Part shown: one piece after another, positions 58,158 through 64,000 of the stretch
Position numbering within the stretch: the first letter of the stretch is position 1
Layout: every line of letters starts with the position of its first letter
DNA from: Lysobacter sp. TY2-98
Lineage (GTDB): Bacteria; Pseudomonadota; Gammaproteobacteria; Xanthomonadales; Xanthomonadaceae
Length of the DNA stretch: 64,000 nucleotides
NCBI RefSeq assembly: GCF_003367355.1
Contig: NZ_CP031413.1
Span: 620,001-684,000, forward strand
Reading direction: 5' to 3'
Made by a program: the position numbers and the translations under genes
The notes under the pieces: model-generated
Seen by the model: only the letters and a program-made list of their open reading frames with translations
What the model was told of the DNA's origin: nothing
Databases searched by the model: none

Positions 58158-58170
58158 CCTCATGCCCGGC
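58158..58170. promoter_or_regulatory. Half-site resembling the cysG/cysB palindrome arm
   Basis: CCTCATGCCCGGC between divergent cysJ and cysD, nearly identical to the arm of the 52203-52223 palindrome. It lies 74 bases upstream of cysJ and about 145 upstream of cysD. Confidence 0.4.
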
Positions 58171-58279
58171 GCGAACTTCCGGCGCCCCCGCTTGCCGCCG
58201 ACACTGACGCCCCGAATCGCGATTCATCGACGTGACCCGCCTGACGCCCGTGCCCGGCCTCGACATCGCCCCGAACCGC

Positions 58280-58285
58280 CATAAT
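58280..58285 (+). promoter_or_regulatory. -10 element of cysD
   Basis: CATAAT (5 of 6) 30 bases before the cysD ATG. No matching -35 at 17 bp, consistent with a promoter that needs an activator such as CysB. Confidence 0.4.
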
Positions 58286-58315
58286 CGGCGGGTCCGTCGC
58301 CACGCAGTACCGCCG

Positions 58316-59224
58316 ATGCCGTTGCCGTCCCTCAGCCATCTCGATCGCCTCGAGGCCGAAAGCCTGCACATCCTGCGCGAGGTGGCGGCCGGCTTCCGCA
58401 ATCCGGTGATGCTGTATTCGGTCGGCAAGGACAGTTCGGTGCTGCTGCACCTGCTGCTCAAGGCGTTCCATCCGGCCCGCCCGCCGATCCCGCTGCTGCA
58501 CGTCGATACGACGTGGAAGTTCCGCGAGATGATCGAGTTCCGCGATCGTCGCGCCGCCGAAACCGGTGTCGACCTGCGCGTGCACACCAATCCCGACGGG
58601 CTCGCGCAGGGCGTCGGCCCGATCTCGCATGGCGCGACGGTACACACCGACGTCATGAAGACGCAGGCGCTGAAGCAGGCGCTGGACAAGTACCGCTTCG
58701 ACGCTGCGATCGGCGGTGCGCGCCGCGACGAGGAGAAGTCGCGCGCCAAGGAGCGCGTGTTCTCGTTCCGCAACCGCCAGCATGCGTGGGACCCGAAGAA
58801 CCAGCGTCCCGAGCTGTGGAATCTCTACAACACGCGCATCCAGTCAGGCGAATCCGTGCGCGTGTTCCCCCTGTCGAACTGGACCGAGCTCGACATCTGG
58901 CTCTACATCTACCGCGAGAAGATCCCGGTGCCGTCGCTGTACTTCGCGGCGGAGCGCCCGATCGTCGAGCGCGAGGGCGCGCTGCTGATGGTGGACGACG
59001 AGCGTCTGCCCCTGCGCGACGGTGAGGCGGTGCAGAACCGTCGCGTCCGGTTCCGCACGCTCGGCTGCTATCCGCTCACCGGCGCGATCGATTCCGACGC
59101 GGACACGCTCGAAAAGATCATCGCCGAGATGCTCGTTGCCACCACGTCCGAACGCCAGGGCCGCGTGATCGACTACGATCCGTCGGCATCGATGGAGAAG
59201 AAGAAGCGCGAGGGCTATTTCTGA
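58316..59224 (+). CDS. cysD: Sulfate adenylyltransferase subunit 2
   Basis: 302 residues, identical in length to E. coli CysD. PP-loop ATP pyrophosphatase [18 protein letters not shown] near 35-52 that forms APS from sulfate and ATP with Cys[14 protein letters not shown] and the CYPLTGAI segment match. ATG 58316; its stop overlaps the cysNC start by one base. Confidence 0.96.
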   Translation: MPLPSLSHLDRLEAESLHILREVAAGFRNPVMLYSVGKDSSVLLHLLLKAFHPARPPIPLLHVDTTWKFREMIEFRDRRAAETGVDLRVHTNPDGLAQGVGPISHGATVHTDVMKTQALKQALDKYRFDAAIGGARRDEEKSRAKERVFSFRNRQHAWDPKNQRPELWNLYNTRIQSGESVRVFPLSNWTELDIWLYIYREKIPVPSLYFAAERPIVEREGALLMVDDERLPLRDGEAVQNRRVRFRTLGCYPLTGAIDSDADTLEKIIAEMLVATTSERQGRVIDYDPSASMEKKKREGYF

Positions 59225-61107
59225 TGACGCGCCTCGACGACGCGACCGCGACGGTCGCCGCCTACCTCGCCGATCACGAATCCCGTGGCCTGCTGCGTTT
59301 CATCACCTGCGGCAGCGTGGATGACGGCAAGAGCACGCTGATCGGTCGCCTGCTGCACGACACGCGCGGCCTGTTCGAAGACCAGCTCAGTGCGCTCGAG
59401 AAGGACAGTCGCCGCCACGGGACGCAGGGCGAGCGCATCGACTACGCGCTGTTGCTCGACGGGCTCGAGGCCGAGCGCGAGCAGGGCATCACCATCGACG
59501 TCGCCTACCGCTTCTTCAGCACGGCGACACGCAAGTTCATCGTCGCCGACTGCCCGGGCCATGAGCAGTACACGCGCAACATGGCGACGGGCGCATCGAC
59601 GGCGGATGCCGCGGTCGTCCTCGTCGACGCACGCAAAGGCCTGTTGACCCAGACGCGTCGCCACAGCTACATCTGCTCGCTGCTCGGCATCCGCCACGTG
59701 CTGCTGGCGGTGAACAAGATGGACCTCGTCGGCTACGACCGGGCGACGTTCGACGCGATCGATTCCGAATACCGCGAATTGGCGACATCGCTCGGTATCG
59801 AGAACGTTACCGCCGTGCCGTTGTCGGCGCTGGAAGGTGACAACCTGATCGCGCGGTCGCAGAACACGCCGTGGTATCGCGGCGCGACGCTGCTGGAATT
59901 CCTCGAAACCGTGCCGGTCGACGCGCCAGCCAGCGATCTCGGCTTCCGCCTGCCGGTGCAGTGGGTCAATCGCCCCAACCAGGATTTCCGCGGTTTCGCG
60001 GGTACCGTGGCGGCGGGAGCGATCCGCCCCGGTGACGAGATCGTGGCGCTGCCGTCGGGCCGTCGCTCGAAGGTCGCGCGCCTCGTCACCGCCGACGGCG
60101 ATCTCGACGTCGCCACGCGCGGCCAGGCGATCACGCTCACGCTCGCCGACGAGCTCGACGTCAGCCGCGGCGACGTGATCGCGGATGCGCACGATCCCGC
60201 CGAAGTCAGCGACCAGTTCGCCGCCCATGTGCTGTGGCTCGATGCGCAGCCGCTGCTGCCGGGTCGTCCCTACTGGCTGAAGATCGGCGCCCGCGAGGTC
60301 GGCGCCAGCGTTACCGAGATCAAGCACAAGATCGACGTGAATACGCAGGACGCGCTGGCCGCCAAGCATCTCGAGATGAACGAGGTGGGCTACTGCAACC
60401 TCTACCTCGACACGCCGGTGCCCTTCGAGGCGTATCGCGACAGCCGCGAGCTCGGCGCGTTCATCCTGATCGACCGTCAGACGAACGCGACGGTCGCCGC
60501 CGGCACGATCGACTTCGCCTTGCGCCGCGCCGCGAATATCCACTGGCAGCACGTCGACATCGACAAGCAGGCGAGGGCGCGGCTCAAGGGCCAGACGCCG
60601 CGCTGCGTGTGGTTCACGGGCCTGTCGGGTTCGGGCAAGTCGACGATCGCGAACCTGGTCGAGAAGCGGCTCGCCGCGATGGGCCTGCACACCTACATCC
60701 TCGACGGCGACAACGTGCGCCACGGCCTCAACAAGGATCTGGGCTTCACCGCGGAAGACCGCGTCGAGAACATCCGTCGCGTCGCCGAGGTCGCGAAGCT
60801 GATGACCGACGCCGGCCTCATCGTGCTGGTCAGTTTCATTTCGCCGTTCCGCTCCGAGCGTCGCCTCGCACGCGAGCTGTTCGACGACGGCGAATTCCTC
60901 GAGGTCTTCGTCGACACGCCGCTCGACGTCGCCGAGTCGCGCGACGTGAAAGGCCTCTACGCCAAGGCGCGCGCCGGCAAGATCCCGAACTTCACCGGCA
61001 TCGATTCGCCGTACGAGGTCCCCGAGAACGCAGAGCTCGTGCTCGATACCGTGGGCGAGTCGGCGGAGACGCTGGCCGCACGCGTGGTCGACGCGCTGCT
61101 GCGTTGA
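59224..61107 (+). CDS. cysNC: Bifunctional sulfate adenylyltransferase GTPase / APS kinase
   Basis: 627-residue fusion. Residues 1-450 are CysN, the GTPase that drives APS formation: G1 [14 protein letters not shown]3 [13 protein letters not shown]4 NKMD. Residues 455-627 are CysC, which phosphorylates APS to PAPS: P-loop [22 protein letters not shown], and [15 protein letters not shown]. The fusion is common in Xanthomonas and many other bacteria. Its stop is part of a 9-bp inverted repeat shared with the convergent gene. Confidence 0.96.
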   Translation: MTRLDDATATVAAYLADHESRGLLRFITCGSVDDGKSTLIGRLLHDTRGLFEDQLSALEKDSRRHGTQGERIDYALLLDGLEAEREQGITIDVAYRFFSTATRKFIVADCPGHEQYTRNMATGASTADAAVVLVDARKGLLTQTRRHSYICSLLGIRHVLLAVNKMDLVGYDRATFDAIDSEYRELATSLGIENVTAVPLSALEGDNLIARSQNTPWYRGATLLEFLETVPVDAPASDLGFRLPVQWVNRPNQDFRGFAGTVAAGAIRPGDEIVALPSGRRSKVARLVTADGDLDVATRGQAITLTLADELDVSRGDVIADAHDPAEVSDQFAAHVLWLDAQPLLPGRPYWLKIGAREVGASVTEIKHKIDVNTQDALAAKHLEMNEVGYCNLYLDTPVPFEAYRDSRELGAFILIDRQTNATVAAGTIDFALRRAANIHWQHVDIDKQARARLKGQTPRCVWFTGLSGSGKSTIANLVEKRLAAMGLHTYILDGDNVRHGLNKDLGFTAEDRVENIRRVAEVAKLMTDAGLIVLVSFISPFRSERRLARELFDDGEFLEVFVDTPLDVAESRDVKGLYAKARAGKIPNFTGIDSPYEVPENAELVLDTVGESAETLAARVVDALLR

Positions 61108-61132
61108 TCGCAAGCCTGCGGCTGATCAACGC
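61101..61132. terminator. Inverted repeat spanning both convergent stop codons
   Basis: GCGTTGATC (61101-61109) and GATCAACGC (61124-61132) are exact complements around a 14-base loop that can pair further (GCA/TGC). The cysNC TGA lies in one arm and the GlsB-like TGA in the other. No T-run; it may protect the 3' ends of both mRNAs. Confidence 0.5.
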
Positions 61133-61383
61133 ATCGGCTGATCGCGCGGCGGCGTGCGTCGCGTGATCCGCTGGTAGATGGCGATCAGCACGATCGCGCT
61201 GACGATCGCGGCCACCCACGCGAGAAAGCCGGTGCGGACGAAATAGCCGCCGATGGCCGCGCCGCCTGCGCCGATCAGGATCGTCATGATCAGACCCATC
61301 GGGTCCGGGCCCGGCTTCAACAGGCGCGCGAGCACGCCGATGATCGCGCCGCCGATCAGGTAACCGAAGAAGCCGTGGAACAT
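61126..61383 (-). CDS. GlsB/YeaQ/YmgE-family membrane protein
   Basis: 85 residues with three hydrophobic segments: FFGYLIGGAIIGVLARLL, GLIMTILIGAGGAAIGGYFV and FLAWVAAIVSAIVLIAIY. Matches the small transglycosylase-associated/stress membrane protein family. ATG 61383 is chosen for its MFHGFFGYL start; an in-frame ATG nine codons upstream exists. The M20 gene lies upstream behind a terminator. Confidence 0.8.
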   Translation of the reverse strand: MFHGFFGYLIGGAIIGVLARLLKPGPDPMGLIMTILIGAGGAAIGGYFVRTGFLAWVAAIVSAIVLIAIYQRITRRTPPRDQPMR

Positions 61384-61440
61384 GGCGATGCCTCCGTCAG
61401 GAGTCGCCATCGTCCGGCAGCGTCCGTTCGCGGGATGTCG

Positions 61441-61478
61441 AAAACGCGAACGGCGGACCTTCGCAGGCCCGCCGTTCG
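61441..61478 (-). terminator. Intrinsic terminator of the M20 peptidase gene
   Basis: On the minus strand CGAACGGCGG, 12-base loop, CCGCCGTTCG, then CG and TTTT. Perfect 10-bp stem 23 bases after the stop codon. Confidence 0.85.
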
Positions 61479-61501
61479 TCAGCCACGCATCGAATCCAAC
61501 G

Positions 61502-62992
61502 TCAGCAGCAGCCGTGGTTACCGCGTTCTTGGCCGCCGGCAACCGCGGCGACGCCCGTGGTCTCGCCGCGCTGCGAGGCCAGGTGATGCTGGTGCAGCAC
61601 GTTCGACACGCAGGCGGTGACGCGCTTGCCCATCGGGATGTGCAGGAATTCGTTCGGGCCGTGCGCGTTGCTGTGCGGGCCCAGCACGCCGGTGATCATG
61701 AACTGCGCGCCCGGGAACTTCTCGCCGAGCATGCCCATGAACGGAATGCTGCCGCCTTCGCCCATGTACATCGCGGGCTGGCCGAAGAATTCGCGGCTCG
61801 CGCCGTCGATCGCACCGTGCAGCCATGACAACATCGCCGGTGCGTTCCAGCCCGTGCTCGCCTTCTCGAGTTCGAGCGTGACGTGCGCCCCGTACGGCGG
61901 ATTCTCCGTCAGCGCCTTTTCGAGCAGCTCGCCCGCGCGCTTGCCGTCGAGCGTGGGCGGCAGGCGCAGCGACAGCTTCACCGCGGTGAACGGACGCAGC
62001 ACGTTGCCGGCCGACGACAACGGCGGCAAGCCGTCCGCGCCCGTCACCGACAGCGCGGGGCGCCACGTGCGGTTGAGCACGAGTTCCGTCAGGTCGTCCG
62101 CCATCGGCGTCATGCCGTCGAGGAACGGGAACTTGTCGAACACCGCCGTGTCGAGCACGCGCGCGGCTTCCTTCGCCTGCGCGAGGCGCTCGGCCGGCAC
62201 TTCGACATGCATGCCTTCGATGGTGATGCGGCCCGAGTCTTCGTCTTCGATGCGCGACAGCAGGTCGCGCAGGATGCGGAAGCTCGACGGCACGATGCCC
62301 GACGCGTCGCCCGAATGGACGCCTTCGCTGAGCACGCGCACGGTGAGGTTGCCGCCGGCGAGGCCGCGCAGCGACGTCGTGCACCAGAGCTGCTCGTAGT
62401 TGCCGCAGCCCGAATCGAGGCAGACCACCAGCGACGGCTTGCCGATGCGCGGCGCGAGGTGGTCGACATAGGCGGGAAGGTCGTAGCTGCCGGATTCCTC
62501 GCAGGCTTCGATCAGGATCACGCAGCGCGAATGCGGCAGCCCCTGCTCGCGCAGCGCCATGATCGCGGTGAGCGAGCCGAAGATCGCGTAGCCGTCGTCG
62601 GCACCGCCGCGGCCATACAGGCGGTCGCCCTTGATGACCGGCGTCCACGGGCCGAGGTCGTCGTCCCAGCCCGTCATCTCGGGCTGCTTGTCCATGTGGC
62701 CGTAGAGCAGCACGCAGTCGTCGTTGCTGCCGCCGTTCGCGGCGGGCACTTCGACGTAGATCAGCGGCGTGCGGCCTTCGAGGCGCACGACTTCGAGCGT
62801 CATGCCCTCGATCTTCTGGGCCGAAGCCCAGCGCTCCATCAGCGCGATGGCCTGGTCGATGTAGCCGTGGGCGACCCAGTCGGCGTCGAACATGGGCGAC
62901 TTGCAAGGGATGCGGATGTAGTCGACCAGCTGCGGAACGATCTCGTCGTCCCACTTCTTCGACACGAATGCTTCGACGCGGCGGGCGTCCAT
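61502..62992 (-). CDS. M20-family metallopeptidase (dipeptidase-like)
   Basis: 496 residues of the M20 di-zinc peptidase fold. Metal and catalytic blocks: LLYGHMDKQPEMTGW (His and Asp), LYGRGGADDGYAIF (bridging Asp), EACEESGSYDL (catalytic Glu-Glu), CLDSGCGNYEQLW (Asp), and the last ligand in GPHSNAHGPNEFLH. The dimerisation domain is about 215-390. No signal peptide, so cytoplasmic. The tail ends in a run QERGNHGCC, with two terminal Cys. A TAGAAT -10 lies 34 bases upstream. Confidence 0.92.
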   Translation of the reverse strand: MDARRVEAFVSKKWDDEIVPQLVDYIRIPCKSPMFDADWVAHGYIDQAIALMERWASAQKIEGMTLEVVRLEGRTPLIYVEVPAANGGSNDDCVLLYGHMDKQPEMTGWDDDLGPWTPVIKGDRLYGRGGADDGYAIFGSLTAIMALREQGLPHSRCVILIEACEESGSYDLPAYVDHLAPRIGKPSLVVCLDSGCGNYEQLWCTTSLRGLAGGNLTVRVLSEGVHSGDASGIVPSSFRILRDLLSRIEDEDSGRITIEGMHVEVPAERLAQAKEAARVLDTAVFDKFPFLDGMTPMADDLTELVLNRTWRPALSVTGADGLPPLSSAGNVLRPFTAVKLSLRLPPTLDGKRAGELLEKALTENPPYGAHVTLELEKASTGWNAPAMLSWLHGAIDGASREFFGQPAMYMGEGGSIPFMGMLGEKFPGAQFMITGVLGPHSNAHGPNEFLHIPMGKRVTACVSNVLHQHHLASQRGETTGVAAVAGGQERGNHGCC

Positions 62993-63026
62993 GGAGGCCT
63001 CGGGGGGAGGTGAAAAGCGGTCGACC

Positions 63027-63032
63027 ATTCTA
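63027..63032 (-). promoter_or_regulatory. -10 element of the M20 peptidase gene
   Basis: TAGAAT on the minus strand, context GGTAGAATGG, 34 bases before the ATG. Same hexamer and context as purM. Confidence 0.45.
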
Positions 63033-63177
63033 CCGCCCGGGTGTTTCGGACTTTTCCTACATGACGGCACGGAGTTTCCCGTCGCGGGACGGGTGGACGA
63101 CCGATCGGACGCAGCGGGCGGGACCGGGAGACTGTCCTCACCGGCCAGCACGGCCACTTACCGACAAGGACCTCGTC

Positions 63178-63549
63178 ATGAAGCTCGCCCGCCTCCTCCA
63201 GACCCTCGCCCTCTCGCTGGCCTTCACGGGCGCCGCGATTGCCGCCACTCCGGCTGCCCCGGCCCGTGCCATGGCCGCCCCGGCGGTGGAGCGCGTCAAC
63301 ATCAACACCGCCGACGCCGCCACGCTCGATCGCGTGCTGGTCAACGTCGGCCCGGCGAAGGCGCAGGAGATCGTCGCCTACCGCAAGACCAATGGCCCGT
63401 TCCGCACCGTCGACCAGCTCGCGCTGGTGAAGGGCATCGGCCTCAAGACCATCGAGAAGAACCGCGACCGCATCGTGCTCGGCGCCGTGCCGGCGCGCCC
63501 GGCCACCGCCGGCCACGCCGCACCGCGCGCCGCCAGCCTGCAGCGCTGA
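63178..63549 (+). CDS. Secreted helix-hairpin-helix protein, ComEA-like
   Basis: 123 residues: signal peptide to about 22 (GAAIAATPAAPARA), short Ala/Pro linker, then a ComEA-type HhH2 DNA-binding domain (VNINTADAATLDRVL, GPAKAQEIVAYRKTNGPF, LVKGIGLKTIEKNRDRI). Such proteins bind DNA in the periplasm during uptake in naturally competent bacteria; pilT-pilU in this window would support that, as inference. AAGGA site before ATG 63178. A hairpin with TTT follows. Confidence 0.85.
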   Translation: MKLARLLQTLALSLAFTGAAIAATPAAPARAMAAPAVERVNINTADAATLDRVLVNVGPAKAQEIVAYRKTNGPFRTVDQLALVKGIGLKTIEKNRDRIVLGAVPARPATAGHAAPRAASLQR

Positions 63550-63630
63550 GGTACCGCACCGGTCGCAGGGACGACGGCCGGCAGGCAAGGACGCCTGGCA
63601 TCCGGGGACGGACCCCGACAAGGACGTACG

Positions 63631-63660
63631 CCGCCGGCGGGCAGGGAAGCCCGTCGGCGG
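63631..63660 (+). terminator. Terminator after the ComEA-like gene
   Basis: CCGCCGGCGGGC, loop AGGGAA, GCCCGTCGGCGG: 12-bp stem with one G-T pair, followed by TTTCG. Confidence 0.6.
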
Positions 63661-63716
63661 TTTCGTGGGAGTGAGGCGCGTCGGCATACTGGCTTCGCCC
63701 ATCGCACGAACGCGCC

Positions 63717-64000
63717 ATGTCCGCACAGTCCCGCGTCATCCCTTCGTACGACTACGTCCGCACGCGCTGGCGCAACGGCACGGGCTGGACCCGCGAGATC
63801 CACGCCGAACCGTCCGGCGACGGCGGCGATTGGGACTGGCGCCTGTCGATCGCCGAGATCACCGCGGACGGTCCGTTCTCTGCGTTTCCCGGCATCGACC
63901 GCGAGCTCGTGCTGTTGTCAGGCGAAGGCGTGCGGCTGCGTTTCGACGATGGCGAAGTCGCCGACGTGCTGCCGCCGCACGGGCGACACCGTTTCGCCGG
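63717..64000 (+). CDS. HutD-family protein (5' part)
   Basis: First 94 codons of a gene cut by the right edge. The start RVIPSYDYVRTRWRNGTGWT, then REIHAEP, WDWRLSIAEITADGPFSAFP, GIDRELVLLSGEGVRL and the PHGRHRF end match the HutD family of cupin-like proteins that often accompany histidine degradation genes. No hut genes are inside the window. ATG 63717; a weak -10 CATACT lies at 63685-63690. Confidence 0.82.
   Translation, partial: MSAQSRVIPSYDYVRTRWRNGTGWTREIHAEPSGDGGDWDWRLSIAEITADGPFSAFPGIDRELVLLSGEGVRLRFDDGEVADVLPPHGRHRFA

Noticed and set aside
58154-58207. 17-codon ORF with two Cys codons upstream of cysD
   Set aside because: It lies upstream of the likely cysD -10 and its Cys codons are not clustered; it also overlaps the putative operator.
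59215-61113. Very long opposite-strand open frames over cysNC and other genes (also 4697-6232, 15848-17860, 48471-50777)
   Set aside because: They mirror strongly matched genes, read as Arg/His/Ala-rich without family motifs, and are expected where GC at third positions is high.

Overview
The window is a gene-dense, very GC-rich chromosomal segment of housekeeping genes. No tRNA, rRNA, CRISPR array, insertion sequence or prophage is visible. Gene content and order point to the Xanthomonadaceae (gammaproteobacteria), most like Lysobacter and relatives. Supporting features are a metX-metB-hom operon behind a SAM-I riboswitch, an rpoN-hpf-hprK-rapZ-EIIA(Man)-HPr-EI-mgtE cluster with no sugar permease, amgK-murU, pilT-pilU, and a CysB-linked sulfate assimilation block. 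The genus is an inference.

Layout. 1-430: 5' part of a leftward lipoprotein gene. 430-4030: palindrome, promoter, SAM-I riboswitch and metX-metB-hom. 4037-14509: two very large ligand-sensing signalling proteins with the same periplasmic propeller plan (a diguanylate cyclase and a hybrid histidine kinase) flanking sdaA, a glutaredoxin-like gene, a 50-codon membrane ORF and a yceI-cytochrome b561-yceI operon. 14537-20074: hemE, a stand-alone WGR protein, a fused aroK-aroB gene, a glycerate-kinase-like gene, and divergently pdxH with a cobalamin-binding-like protein. 20075-24861: DUF4426 lipoprotein, proC, membrane protein, yggS, then pilT-pilU. 24965-29404: yqgE-ruvX-pyrB, HDOD protein, mgtE. 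29571-39454: regulatory PTS, rapZ, hprK, hpf, rpoN and the LPS export/Kdo genes (lptBAC, kdsC, kdsD), all leftward. 39556-49460: ibaG-murA, two DUF3108 genes with purN-purM, DUF2066-perM-hda, and the muropeptide-recycling pair murU-amgK. 49593-61107: cysteine biosynthesis and sulfate assimilation (cysK, cysG, cysB, cysH-I-J, cysD-NC). 61126-64000: GlsB-like protein, M20 peptidase, secreted helix-hairpin-helix protein and the start of a HutD-family gene.

How it works together. Sulfur metabolism frames the window. CysD/CysNC make APS and PAPS, CysH and CysIJ reduce them to sulfide with siroheme from CysG, CysK fixes sulfide into cysteine, and MetX/MetB carry sulfur into the methionine branch whose homoserine comes from Hom. 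The first branch shows a SAM riboswitch. The second shows a LysR regulator (CysB) whose start codon overlaps a short upstream ORF with clustered Cys codons, next to a perfect 21-bp palindrome. That unit is the most novel-looking signal in the window.

Several start codons sit 6-7 nt after a -10-like hexamer (the left-edge lipoprotein, the WGR protein, both genes of the pdxH divergent pair, and a mini-ORF before mgtE), which suggests leaderless transcription. All functions are assigned by reading motifs; nothing was searched against a database.
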